Program-made: the position numbers and the translations under genes | Shown: positions 10,129-18,431 of the stretch, one piece after another | How the letters are laid out: each line of letters starts with the position of its first letter | Numbering within the stretch: the first letter of the stretch is position 1 | The notes under the pieces: model-generated | The model's database searches: none | What the model saw: the letters and a program-made list of their open reading frames with translations, nothing else | Told to the model about the DNA's origin: nothing | DNA from: Klebsiella oxytoca NBRC 105695 | Lineage (GTDB): Bacteria > Pseudomonadota > Gammaproteobacteria > Enterobacterales > Enterobacteriaceae | Direction: 5' to 3' | DNA: 64,000 nucleotides | Assembly (NCBI RefSeq): GCF_001598695.1 | Contig: NZ_BCZK01000007.1 | Location: 124,001 to 188,000 of the forward strand

Positions 10129-10381
10129 ACCGCAAGCTCCCTTCCTGTTCATTTTTAACGATCTTCATGAAAAGAAGTCAATAGCGCATTTTGTTTCTGA
10201 AGAGATAGCGTTTTTTATAATGAAAGGGCGCTTTAAATATCATCATTTCATCTGGCTGCTTTTTTTCGTGATCAATTCCACAGTTAGCTAATTAAAAAGC
10301 CATTCATTAACAATTTGGTCACATTGCTGCTTGACGAAAGATACATCGCTTTTATATTGACCGTATTAAATAAGAAACAGA

Positions 10382-10397
10382 GTTTCATATATGAAAC
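10382..10397. promoter_or_regulatory. operator-like palindrome O3
   Basis: GTTTCATATATGAAAC is a perfect 16-base palindrome immediately upstream of the ribosome binding site (GGAGGA, 10405-10410) of the first cluster gene. Bound protein here would block initiation or early elongation. The likely binder is the IclR-family protein encoded within the cluster. Confidence 0.7.
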
Positions 10398-10415
10398 AAA
10401 GCCCGGAGGAATGCG

Positions 10416-10739
10416 ATGAGCTGGATTGGCGTGTGTGACGCGGAGCAAGTACAGGAAGATTTCCCCTATAGCGGCAGTATCGACGGTAAAGAAATCGGTA
10501 TCTATCTGATTGATGGCGAATATTACGCGCTGGAAGACGTTTGTCCCCATGCGTATGCGCTGCTGAGCCAGGGCTTTGTCGAAGATGGCAAGGTGGAGTG
10601 CCCGCTGCATGAAGCGGTATTCGACGTCAAAACCGGCCAGTGTCTGCACGGCCCCGGCGGGCGCAACCTGCATCGCTACCCGGTGCGGGTATACGACAAG
10701 CAGATCCAGATTTCTTTTATCGAGGAGAACGTGGCATGA
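10416..10739 (+). CDS. Rieske [2Fe-2S] ferredoxin
   Basis: A 107-residue soluble electron carrier. The cluster ligands are in the order Cys43-x-His45 (CPHAY) and Cys62-x2-His65 (CPLH), the canonical Rieske spacing. Size and lack of any other domain match ferredoxins of bacterial ring-hydroxylating systems. It should pass electrons from the FAD reductase at 14640 to the oxygenase at 11055. It is the first gene of the cluster, has a good ribosome binding site, and its stop overlaps the next start (ATGA). Confidence 0.93.
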   Translation: MSWIGVCDAEQVQEDFPYSGSIDGKEIGIYLIDGEYYALEDVCPHAYALLSQGFVEDGKVECPLHEAVFDVKTGQCLHGPGGRNLHRYPVRVYDKQIQISFIEENVA

Positions 10740-11044
10740 GCGAAACCCTGGACTTTAACCCGGCGCTGCCGGAAAGCCGTCAGTTTACGCCGCCGGTGGA
10801 AGGCGGAAACGGCAACATTCACAAACCCGGCGACTACACCAATCTGATCTGGCAAACCCGCAGCCGGGTGCCGGAAAGCTGGGAGCTACAGCTTATCGCC
10901 ACCCTCGAGACGCTCTTTGAACAGGGCGCAGAAAGCCTCGGTGAGCTGGTGAACGGCCTGAACGGCGTCAGAATGCACGACCAGCAGGGGGAACCGTGGA
11001 GCGAGAGCAGCTTCCAGGCATTTCTGCAGGTAAACGGATACTGA
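10736..11044 (+). CDS. small protein of unknown role between ferredoxin and oxygenase
   Basis: A 102-residue acidic protein beginning MSETLDFNPA. I recognise no catalytic motif. The N-terminal third is polar and Gly/Pro-rich (VEGGNGNIHKPGDYTNLIW); the rest looks helical and ends in a segment, LVNGLNGVRMHDQQGEPWSE, resembling a recombinase-type helix-turn-helix. From memory, small proteins of this kind are annotated as recombinase-like HTH domain proteins. It is translationally coupled to the ferredoxin (4-base overlap) and ends 10 bases before the oxygenase, so it is more likely an accessory or assembly subunit of the oxygenase than a free regulator. Role is inference. Confidence 0.7.
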   Translation: MSETLDFNPALPESRQFTPPVEGGNGNIHKPGDYTNLIWQTRSRVPESWELQLIATLETLFEQGAESLGELVNGLNGVRMHDQQGEPWSESSFQAFLQVNGY

Positions 11045-11054
11045 GGACACAGCG

Positions 11055-12077
11055 ATGACAACAACGGTACAAAACTATCTTGATAAAGGATTACGCGGCC
11101 TGTGGTATCCGGTGCTGGCGAGCTGGGAAGTGCAGTCGGCGCCGGTGGGGATTACCCGCCTCGGCGAACAGATTGTGGTCTGGCGCAATAAAGATGGCCA
11201 GGTGCAGGCGCTGGAAGACCGCTGCCCGCATCGCGGCGCGCGCCTGTCGATGGGCTGGAACCTGGGCGATCGCATTGCCTGCTGGTATCACGGCGTGGAA
11301 GTGGCCGGTAACGGCGAAGTGAAAGACGTCCCGGCGGTTGACCGCTGCCCGCTGGTGGGTCAGCAGTGCGTTCGCAGCTACAGCGTTCAGGAAGCGCATG
11401 GCGCCATTTTCCTGTGGTTTGGCGTCACCGCCGACCAGCAGCCTGATGAGCTGAGCTTTCCGGAAGAGCTGGCCAATAGCGACAAATTTAGCCACTTCCT
11501 GTGTACCGCAGCGTGGAAATGCAACTACCAGTACGCGCTGGAAAACGTGATGGACCCGATGCACGGCACCTATCTTCACTCCTCCTCGCACTCGATGGCG
11601 GAAGGCGATCGCAAAGCCGACATGGTGCTGCAGCCGACGAAAACCGGGTTTATTTTTGAGAAGAAAGGGCAGGTTGGCGTTAACTTCGACTGGGTCGAAC
11701 TGGGCAGCAGCGGGGCCTACTGGATGCGCCTCTCTATTCCGTACAAAAAGCGCTTCGGGCCGGGCGGCCACTTCTGGATTGTCGGCATGGTGGTGCCGGA
11801 AGATAACGACAACTGCCGCGTCTTCTTCTGGCGCATCCGCGGCGTACAGGGCTGGCAGCGCGATCTATGGCGATTTATGTACCGCAACCGCCTGGAAAAA
11901 CTGCACTGGGAAGTGCTCGAACAGGATCGCGTGGTGCTGGAAAGCCTGGCGCCGAATGCCCGCGATCGCGAATATCTTTATCAGCACGACGTCGGCCTTT
12001 CCCGCCTGCGCCGCATGATGCAGAAAGCGGCAAAAGAGCAGTTGGCGGCCCTGGAAGAGCAGCAGGGAGCCGCCTGA
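11055..12077 (+). CDS. Rieske non-heme iron oxygenase, catalytic subunit
   Basis: A 340-residue oxygenase. The Rieske domain has Cys57-x-His59 (CPHRG) and Cys76-x2-His79 (CWYHG). The catalytic domain carries the full mononuclear iron motif Asn164-x2-Asp167-x2-His170-x4-His175 (ENVMDPMHGTYLH), so both metal centres and the bridging Asp are intact. The short length, without a partner of beta-subunit type, suggests the alpha-only class that includes vanillate and dicamba O-demethylases, though ring dihydroxylation is also possible given the SDR next to it. The stop overlaps the SDR start by one base (TGATG). Confidence 0.93.
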   Translation: MTTTVQNYLDKGLRGLWYPVLASWEVQSAPVGITRLGEQIVVWRNKDGQVQALEDRCPHRGARLSMGWNLGDRIACWYHGVEVAGNGEVKDVPAVDRCPLVGQQCVRSYSVQEAHGAIFLWFGVTADQQPDELSFPEELANSDKFSHFLCTAAWKCNYQYALENVMDPMHGTYLHSSSHSMAEGDRKADMVLQPTKTGFIFEKKGQVGVNFDWVELGSSGAYWMRLSIPYKKRFGPGGHFWIVGMVVPEDNDNCRVFFWRIRGVQGWQRDLWRFMYRNRLEKLHWEVLEQDRVVLESLAPNARDREYLYQHDVGLSRLRRMMQKAAKEQLAALEEQQGAA

Positions 12078-12826
12078 TGAACGGTCTGTTGAACGGAAAA
12101 CGTATCGTCGTCACCGGCGCGGCGCGCGGCCTGGGCTATCACTTCGCCGAAGCCTGTGCCGGGCAGGGCGCGGCGGTAGTGATGTGCGACATTCTTCGGG
12201 GCGAACTGGCGGAAAGCGCTCATCGTCTGCAGGAAAAGGGCTACTGCATTGAATCCCATGAGATCGATCTCGCCGATAGCGAGTCGATCGACCGGGTATT
12301 CAGCGCTATCGGCGAGCGGGGGGCGATCGACGGGTTAGTGAATAATGCGGCGATGGCCACCGGCGTCGGCGGGAAAAACATGCTCGATTACGATCCGGAT
12401 CTGTGGGATCGGGTGATGACGGTTAACGTCAAAGGCACCTGGCTGGTGACCCGCGCGGCGGTGCCGCTGCTGCGTGAAGGGGCCGGGATCGTCAATGTCG
12501 CTTCGGATACCGCTCTGTGGGGAGCGCCGCGGCTGATGGCCTACGTGGCCAGTAAAGGTGCGGTGATCGCGATGACCCGCTCGATGGCCCGCGAACTGGG
12601 GGAGAAACGGATCCGCATAAACGCCATCGCGCCGGGGCTGACCCGCGTTGAGGCGACGGAATACGTGCCCGCGGAACGCCATCAGCTGTATGAAAACGGT
12701 CGCGCGCTCAGCGGCGCGCAGCAGCCGGAAGACGTCACCGGCAGCGTAGTCTGGCTGCTCAGCGATCTGTCGCGGTTTATCACCGGCCAGCTGATCCCGG
12801 TCAACGGCGGTTTTGTTTTTAACTAA
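12077..12826 (+). CDS. short-chain dehydrogenase/reductase (candidate cis-diol dehydrogenase)
   Basis: A 249-residue classical SDR. TGAARGLG at 13-20 is the NAD(P) site, NNA at 89-91 the structural motif, Ser143 with Tyr156-x3-Lys160 (YVASK) the catalytic set. An acidic residue after beta-2 (CDIL, Asp38) favours NAD+. Lying directly after the oxygenase with overlapping stop and start, it probably oxidises the hydroxylated product, as cis-dihydrodiol dehydrogenases do. Substrate is inferred from context only. Confidence 0.88.
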   Translation: MNGLLNGKRIVVTGAARGLGYHFAEACAGQGAAVVMCDILRGELAESAHRLQEKGYCIESHEIDLADSESIDRVFSAIGERGAIDGLVNNAAMATGVGGKNMLDYDPDLWDRVMTVNVKGTWLVTRAAVPLLREGAGIVNVASDTALWGAPRLMAYVASKGAVIAMTRSMARELGEKRIRINAIAPGLTRVEATEYVPAERHQLYENGRALSGAQQPEDVTGSVVWLLSDLSRFITGQLIPVNGGFVFN

Positions 12827-12839
12827 TAAGTGAGGCGGT

Positions 12840-13628
12840 ATGGCGAACGAGCAGGAAGTGAAGTATCTGGTGCCGGGGCTTGAGCGCGGCCTGCAGCTGC
12901 TGCTGGCTTTTGGCGAACAGCATCGCGATCTGACCTTCGCCGAGCTGCACCGGCTGGTGGATATGCCGAAAGCGACCGCCTATCGCGTGGTGCAAACGCT
13001 GGAGTATATGGGCTTTCTCGAACGCAACGCGCGCACCAATACCTTTTCGCTGGGGATGAACGTGCTGCGGCTGGGCTTTGAATATATTGCCTCGCTGGAT
13101 ATCGCCCAGGTAGGTCAGCCGGTTATCGAGCAGTTGCGTGATGTCAGCCAGTGCAGCAGCCATCTGGCAATCCGCGATGGCCGGGACATCATCTACATCG
13201 CTCGCGTCAGCGCGGCCGGTTCGCGGATAAACCAGGTCAGCGTCGGCACCCGGCTGCCGGTGCACTGCACCTCGCTGGGCCGCATGCTGCTGACCGATGT
13301 TTCACGCAGCGAGTTTGAACAGCTGTTCCCCAACGAGCGGCTGCCGGGCAACACCCCGGGCCAGCTGCACGATCGCGAAGCGCTGTGGCAGATGGTGCAG
13401 CAGGATAAAGCCCGCGGCTATGTGATTGGCGAGTCTTTCTTTCGCCACGGCATTTCGTCGATTGTCTACCCGGTGTATGACCGCAGCGGCCGGGTGGCGG
13501 GAGTCGTTAGTATCCTGGTGCCCTCCGATGAGATCCCGCAAAGCGATCGCGAGCGGCTGCAGAACGACGTCAGCCTGGCGGCGGACAAAATTTCCGGTTT
13601 CCTGGGATATTTGTCTCAGGCAAGTTAA
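12840..13628 (+). CDS. IclR-family transcriptional regulator
   Basis: A 262-residue regulator: N-terminal winged helix-turn-helix (about 10-75, with TFAELHRLVDMPKATAYRVV as the recognition region) and C-terminal ligand-binding domain (about 90-255, with SSHLAIRDGRDIIYIARV and CTSLGRMLL). The family commonly controls aromatic-compound catabolism and binds palindromes of the kind found three times in 9991-10415. It is encoded within the cluster, 13 bases after the SDR, so it is probably autoregulated. Its effector is likely the pathway substrate or an intermediate. Whether it represses or activates cannot be read from sequence. Confidence 0.92.
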   Translation: MANEQEVKYLVPGLERGLQLLLAFGEQHRDLTFAELHRLVDMPKATAYRVVQTLEYMGFLERNARTNTFSLGMNVLRLGFEYIASLDIAQVGQPVIEQLRDVSQCSSHLAIRDGRDIIYIARVSAAGSRINQVSVGTRLPVHCTSLGRMLLTDVSRSEFEQLFPNERLPGNTPGQLHDREALWQMVQQDKARGYVIGESFFRHGISSIVYPVYDRSGRVAGVVSILVPSDEIPQSDRERLQNDVSLAADKISGFLGYLSQAS

Positions 13629-13716
13629 ATCAAACACTTAACGGCAGGCGCTTGAGTGCGTCGGGCATGTTTTACGCCCAAATTCGGGCGACTGAACGGT
13701 AAAGAGGCGACGAAAA

Positions 13717-14643
13717 ATGAGTATTACCGGAATTGAAAAGCTGGAATTTGGCGTAGATGACCTGAACCATAGCGCCAAATTTATGCACGATTTTGGCCTG
13801 GCTGGCGACGCCAGCGGCCGCGTGTTCACCACCCTCAGCGGCGCGCGCATTGAGCTTAACCCTTTGGAGGCTGCCGACCTGCCGCCGGCTTTTGAAACCG
13901 GCAATACGCTGCGCCGTATGACCTGGGGCGTAGCGGACCAGGCGGCGCTGGAAGCGCTGCGTCCAAAGCTGGAACGTCAGCCTGGCTTCCGCAGGGTCGA
14001 CGGCGCGCTGGAGTGCCTCGACCCGAACGGCATGACGCTGCGAGTGCAGGTCAGCCAGCAAAAGGCGGTGGAGCTGAACGTCGAGCCAATTAATCAGTGG
14101 GGCGATATTCGTCGTATCGACACGCCGAGTCCGGTTTACGACCACGCGCAGCCGATCAACGTCGGCCACGTGGTGTTCTTCGTTGAAGAGCTGGCGGCGG
14201 TCGAAAGCTTCTATCGCGAGGTGCTCGGCTTCCAGGTGTCAGACCGCTACATTAACCGCGCGGTCTTCCTGCGCTGCGGCGCGCGCGGTGGCCATCACAA
14301 CCTCTTCCTGCTGCAGCTGCCGAACCGTAAGCGCGGGCTGAATCATGTTGCTTTCACCGTCCGCGATATTCACGAGGTGATCGGCGGCGGCATCGCGATG
14401 AACAAAAATGCCTGGAGCACTTTCATCGGCCCCGGTCGCCACCCGGTCTCCTCGGCCTACTTCTGGTACGTCAACAGCCCCACCGGCGGCGCCTTCGAGT
14501 ACTACACCAACGATGATTATCTGACGGAAAACTGGCAGCCGCGCGAACTGGAGCACTCGTTGGTCTCCTTTACCGAGTGGGCGGTGGAAGGCGGAATCGA
14601 CCACGATACCCGCCGCCAGCAGAAAAAAACGGAGGCGGTATGA
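13717..14643 (+). CDS. two-domain VOC extradiol-type ring-cleavage dioxygenase
   Basis: A 308-residue protein of the vicinal oxygen chelate superfamily with two repeated domains, like type I extradiol catechol dioxygenases. The metal triad is intact in the second domain: His151 (NVGHVVFFV), His210 (GLNHVAFTV) and Glu261 (GGAFEYYTND). The usual active-site His in the middle of that domain is probably in GGHHNLF (193-194). It most likely opens a catecholic ring made by the oxygenase and SDR. The 88 bases before it are the largest gap in the cluster after its first gene, and may hold an internal promoter. Its stop overlaps the reductase start. Confidence 0.88.
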   Translation: MSITGIEKLEFGVDDLNHSAKFMHDFGLAGDASGRVFTTLSGARIELNPLEAADLPPAFETGNTLRRMTWGVADQAALEALRPKLERQPGFRRVDGALECLDPNGMTLRVQVSQQKAVELNVEPINQWGDIRRIDTPSPVYDHAQPINVGHVVFFVEELAAVESFYREVLGFQVSDRYINRAVFLRCGARGGHHNLFLLQLPNRKRGLNHVAFTVRDIHEVIGGGIAMNKNAWSTFIGPGRHPVSSAYFWYVNSPTGGAFEYYTNDDYLTENWQPRELEHSLVSFTEWAVEGGIDHDTRRQQKKTEAV

Positions 14644-15827
14644 CGGCGCGGATCGTGATAGTCGGCGGCGGCCAGGCGGGCGGCTGGGCGGCGAAAACGC
14701 TGCGCGACCAGGGCTTCGGGGGCGAGATTTGCGTAGTGGCGGAAGAGGAATGGGATTTCTATGAACGGCCGCCGCTGTCCAAAGCCGCGTTGCTGGATAC
14801 CGATGCGCAGCTACCGCGCTTGTTTTCGCACGAGGCGCAGCAGGCGCTGAACCTGACCTGGTACCGTCCGCTGCGTGCAGAGCGGATTGACCGACTAGCT
14901 AAAACGGTGATTTTAAGCAACGGCGAACGCCTGAGTTACAACGTCCTTTTAATCGCCACCGGGGGGCGAGCGCGTCTACCGGACGAGTCGTGGGCGGCGC
15001 ATCCCCAGGTTTATACCCTGCGTCACTGGCAGGATGCGCAGCGTCTGAAAAGTCGTCTGGCGGCAAGTCAAAAACTGGCGATAGTCGGCGGCGGCTGGAT
15101 TGGCCTTGAGATTGCCGCTTCGGCGCGCAAATGCGGCGTGGCCGTAACCCTTTATGAGCAGCAGCCAGCATTGTGCATGCGTTCGGTGAGCGCGGAAGTT
15201 TCGCAGGCGCTGGCGCAGATGCACCGCGAGCAGGGTGTCGATATTCGCTGCGGCTGCGGCGCGCTGGAGCTGGAAGAGGATAACGCTCTGCCAACGCTGC
15301 ACTGCGACGGCCGGCGGGAAACCTTCGATGCGGTGGTGGTGGGGATCGGGGTCGATCTTAATCTCGAACTGGCGCGCGACGCGGGGCTGAAAACCGAGCG
15401 CGGGATCGTTGTGGATAGCCAGGGGCGAACGTCGGATCCGTTCATCTTTGCTGCCGGGGATGTGGCGCAGCATCATCACTACGGCCTGTGCATCCAGTCC
15501 TGGGCCTTCGCCCAGAATCAGGCGGTGGCGACGGCAAAAGCGATGCTCAACCCCGATGCGCCAGGCTACGACGACGCGCCGTGGCTGTGGTCGGATCAAT
15601 ATCAGCACAATATCCAGATCCTCGGTATTCCGCAGCCGGGCAGCAGAACGATAGCGCGTGAAGATTCGCTGTACTTCTCGCTGGACGAAAACGGGCGGCT
15701 GACGCAGCTGGTGGCGTTTAATGATGCGCGCACCGTCAAGCTGGCGAAGCGCTGGATGGCGGCGGGGAGGGATCTTTCCGATGTCCCGCTCGCCGACCCG
15801 GCTTTTTCACTGATGTCGTTGCGATAG
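14640..15827 (+). CDS. FAD-dependent NAD(P)H:ferredoxin reductase
   Basis: A 395-residue flavoprotein of the ring-hydroxylating-system reductase type. It has the N-terminal FAD motif GGGQAG (9-14), the NAD(P)-binding IVGGGWIGLE near 140, the second FAD motif FAAGDVAQ near 275, and a C-terminal interface domain with WLWSDQYQHNIQILG. There is no [2Fe-2S] domain of its own, so the separate Rieske ferredoxin must relay electrons, making a three-component system. The translation start is taken at the ATG overlapping the previous stop, which puts the FAD motif at the usual distance. Confidence 0.92.
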   Translation: MTARIVIVGGGQAGGWAAKTLRDQGFGGEICVVAEEEWDFYERPPLSKAALLDTDAQLPRLFSHEAQQALNLTWYRPLRAERIDRLAKTVILSNGERLSYNVLLIATGGRARLPDESWAAHPQVYTLRHWQDAQRLKSRLAASQKLAIVGGGWIGLEIAASARKCGVAVTLYEQQPALCMRSVSAEVSQALAQMHREQGVDIRCGCGALELEEDNALPTLHCDGRRETFDAVVVGIGVDLNLELARDAGLKTERGIVVDSQGRTSDPFIFAAGDVAQHHHYGLCIQSWAFAQNQAVATAKAMLNPDAPGYDDAPWLWSDQYQHNIQILGIPQPGSRTIAREDSLYFSLDENGRLTQLVAFNDARTVKLAKRWMAAGRDLSDVPLADPAFSLMSLR

Positions 15828-15853
15828 CTAACCCGCACCCTTAAGGGGGAGAA

Positions 15854-17110
15854 ATGACCACATTAGAGACTAACGCCGCGCCTGCTGAGGCGAGCGGCGA
15901 GGGCATCCGCACGCCTGAAAAAGCGGTTCGCTGGGCCATTCCGCTGTCGCTGCTGGCCTGCGTACTGCTGGCGTTCTTCGACAAAATCAGCATCGCCGCG
16001 CTGTTTTCCGATAGCCACTTCCAGCAGGCGATGGGGATCGATTTCGACACCACCCGTCTGGGCATACTGATGAGCGCTTTCCTGCTGAGCTATGGATTCT
16101 CTTCGGTGCTGCTAAGCGGCCTGGGCGACCGTATTGCGCCGCTGCGCCTGCTTACCGGAATGATGGCGGTGTGGTGCGTTTTGATGCTGGTGATGGGCTT
16201 TACCCATAACTATACGCTGATGGTGACGCTGCGAATTTTGCTGGGTATCGCCGAAGGGCCGCTGTTCCCGCTGGCGTTTGCTATCGTGCGCCATACCTTT
16301 CCCCAGCATTTGCAGGCGCGCGCCACCATGCTCTGGCTGCTCGGGACGCCGGTCGGCGCGGCGATTGGCTTCCCGCTATCGATTTGGCTGCTCAACACCT
16401 TCGGCTGGCAGAGCACCTTCTTTGTAATGGCGATGCTGACGGTACCGGTACTGATTTTTGTGCGCATCGGGCTGCGCGGCATCACGCTGGAGGCAAAAGC
16501 CAGCGGCGGGCAAACGTCGCAGGAGGCACGCCGCAGCGCGCGCCGCGAGCTGTTTGTCAGCCCGCACTTCTGGATGATCTGCATCTTCAACATCGCCTTT
16601 CTCGCCTATCTGTGGGGCATCAACGGCTGGCTGCCCGGCTACCTGATTAAGGGTAAAGGCATTCATCTCGAACACGCCGGCTGGCTGTCGTCGATGCCGT
16701 TTATCGCCATGCTGCTCGGCGAAATCATCGGCGCCTGGCTGTCTGACCGCGTCGATAAGCGCGCCGCCGCCTGCTTTATTTCCCTGGCGGGCGCAGGCAT
16801 TGGCCTGGCGGCGGTGATGCATTTCACCACCCCGCTGCCGGTGATTGCGGCGATGAGCTTTAGCACCTTTATGTGGGGGACCGGCGCGCCGAATATCTTT
16901 GCGCTGCTGGCCAAGGCAACCCATCCGCGAGTCAGCGCCACGGCGGGCGGGATTTTCAACGGGCTGGGAAACTTTGCCGGGGCGCTATCGCCGGCGGTGA
17001 TGGGCGCGCTGATCGCCTTCACCCACAGCATGGATTCCGGGCTGATTTTTCTGGCGGTGATGGCGGCGGTGGGCTGCGTCCTGTTACTGCCGCTGCTAAG
17101 ACGTTACTGA
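15854..17110 (+). CDS. MFS transporter, second of the island
   Basis: A 418-residue inner-membrane protein with about twelve hydrophobic segments and a soluble N-terminal stretch of some 25 residues. The motifs RILLGIAEGPLFPLAF (TM4) and the WGINGWLPGYL loop recall ACS-family carboxylate symporters, as does the other island transporter at 8779. It sits inside the cluster, 26 bases after the reductase. Having two related transporters suggests two substrates (for example a parent compound and an intermediate) or import and export; sequence does not decide. Confidence 0.87.
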   Translation: MTTLETNAAPAEASGEGIRTPEKAVRWAIPLSLLACVLLAFFDKISIAALFSDSHFQQAMGIDFDTTRLGILMSAFLLSYGFSSVLLSGLGDRIAPLRLLTGMMAVWCVLMLVMGFTHNYTLMVTLRILLGIAEGPLFPLAFAIVRHTFPQHLQARATMLWLLGTPVGAAIGFPLSIWLLNTFGWQSTFFVMAMLTVPVLIFVRIGLRGITLEAKASGGQTSQEARRSARRELFVSPHFWMICIFNIAFLAYLWGINGWLPGYLIKGKGIHLEHAGWLSSMPFIAMLLGEIIGAWLSDRVDKRAAACFISLAGAGIGLAAVMHFTTPLPVIAAMSFSTFMWGTGAPNIFALLAKATHPRVSATAGGIFNGLGNFAGALSPAVMGALIAFTHSMDSGLIFLAVMAAVGCVLLLPLLRRY

Positions 17111-17120
17111 GGATAAAACG

Positions 17121-17651
17121 ATGACTGATTCAACCGTAACTGCAAAACCGAGTCTCAAACCTGAACATCTGACGATGGAAGAGTGGGTCGAGTCGCGTAT
17201 CGCGCGCTTTGAAGGCCGTAAATACGACTGGAATGCGCTGAAGTTCCAGGCAGATTTTGACCCGAAATATCGTCGCGCGCAGATGCGCTACATTGGCACC
17301 GGCGCGACCGGCGTCGCCAGCGATAGCAATACCGTCCAGGCGGAACACTTTACCTTCTCCACCATGGTACTGCCGTCCAAGTGCGAAGGCCCCCTGCACC
17401 TGCATGATGATGTGGAAGAGGTGTTCTTCATGCTCAAAGGGCAGATCACCCTGATGATTCAGGATGGCGACAACTACACCGAGACCGTTCTGCGCGAACG
17501 CGATCTGATTTCTGTTCCTGCCGGGATTTATCGCGGGCTATTCAACCACGGCGAGGAAGAAGCGCTGATGTGCGTGATGCTCGGTACGCCAAAGCCGCAT
17601 ATTCCGACCTACCCGGAAGATCATCCGCTGTCGAAAGTGAAGCGTAGCTAA
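17121..17651 (+). CDS. single-domain cupin protein, possible non-heme metal enzyme
   Basis: A 176-residue cupin. Motif 1 is clear: His93-x-His95-x4-Glu100 (HLHDDVEE) followed by the six-residue spacing to Gly107. In motif 2 (P133-A-G135-I-Y-R138-x3-N142) the usual fourth ligand His is Arg138, leaving a two-His, one-Glu set. Such a site could support a dioxygenase, isomerase or hydrolase reaction. It lies 10 bases after the transporter and 6 before the hydrolase, so it belongs to the lower pathway. I do not recognise a characterised homologue. Confidence 0.8.
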   Translation: MTDSTVTAKPSLKPEHLTMEEWVESRIARFEGRKYDWNALKFQADFDPKYRRAQMRYIGTGATGVASDSNTVQAEHFTFSTMVLPSKCEGPLHLHDDVEEVFFMLKGQITLMIQDGDNYTETVLRERDLISVPAGIYRGLFNHGEEEALMCVMLGTPKPHIPTYPEDHPLSKVKRS

Positions 17652-17657
17652 GGGGGG

Positions 17658-18431
17658 ATGATGACGGGTTTTCGTGAACAAGGAAGCGGTACGCCGCTGA
17701 CGCTGCTGCACGGCATCAGTTCCGGCGCGGCCTCCTGGCATAAACAGATGGCGCTTCCCGGCTACCGCGTGCTGGCCTGGGATATGCCCGGTTATGGCGA
17801 AAGCCCGATGCTTGCGACGGCGAGGGCGGATGCCGGCGCCTACGCCGATGCGCTGGCGCGGATGCTTGACCGCGCCGGGGTGCAGAAAACCGTTCTGCTC
17901 GGCCATTCGCTGGGCGCGCTGGTCGCCGCCGCTTTCGCCGCCAGATATCCCCAGCGCGTGCGGTATCTGGTGCTGGCCGACGTCGCCCAGGGCTACGGCC
18001 AGGCGGAGGCCGCGCAGCGGGAAAAAATCTGGCAGGGACGTCAGCAGCAAATGGCTCTGGGCGGCGAGGCGATGGCCGAGGGGCGGGCGGCGAAGCTGCT
18101 GCGCGCCGGCGCGCGCGAAGCCGATGTGGCGACGGTCGCGGCAGGCATGCGCAGGCTGCGCAGTGAAGGCTATCTCGCCGCCGCCTGGATGCTGGCGCAC
18201 GACGACATCCACCGCTGGCTTGCCGGGTATCGCGGCCGCTTCGCCGTGTGGTGCGGCGAGCAGGATGCCATCACCCAGCCCGAGCTGGTGCAAGGGGTGG
18301 CGCTACGCTACGGCATGCCGTATCTCGCCATCCCGCAGGCCGGGCACGCCAGCTATCTCGATAACGCTACGTTTTTTAACCAACAGCTTTTACGCATAGG
18401 GGAAGAGGTGCGCGATGAATGCACAAATTGA
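17658..18431 (+). CDS. alpha/beta hydrolase (candidate C-C bond or ester hydrolase)
   Basis: A 257-residue alpha/beta-fold hydrolase. The nucleophile elbow is GHSLG with Ser84; the likely acid is Asp203 (GEQDAIT) and the base His230 (QAGHASYLD). The oxyanion region is LLHGISSG. In extradiol pathways such enzymes split meta-cleavage products into an acid and a dienoate, which fits the position after the ring-cleavage gene, but esterase or lactonase action is equally possible. It starts with two consecutive ATGs, and its 3' end overlaps the next gene by 17 bases. Confidence 0.87.
   Translation: MMTGFREQGSGTPLTLLHGISSGAASWHKQMALPGYRVLAWDMPGYGESPMLATARADAGAYADALARMLDRAGVQKTVLLGHSLGALVAAAFAARYPQRVRYLVLADVAQGYGQAEAAQREKIWQGRQQQMALGGEAMAEGRAAKLLRAGAREADVATVAAGMRRLRSEGYLAAAWMLAHDDIHRWLAGYRGRFAVWCGEQDAITQPELVQGVALRYGMPYLAIPQAGHASYLDNATFFNQQLLRIGEEVRDECTN

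Larger units (their letters stand above)
9991..10415. promoter_or_regulatory. divergent control region of the catabolic island
   Basis: An AT-rich 425-base region between the minus-strand MFS gene and the plus-strand Rieske cluster. It contains three copies of a GTTTCAT-ATGAAAC palindrome, two near the MFS side and one 19 bases before the first cluster gene. No gene of its own is visible. Separate promoters for each direction are inferred; I could not fix the -35/-10 boxes with confidence. Confidence 0.6.

Noticed and set aside
13675-13690. CGCCC/GGGCG inverted repeat before the VOC gene
   Set aside because: Five-base stem without a U run and unlike the GTTTCAT operators; probably chance in GC-rich DNA.
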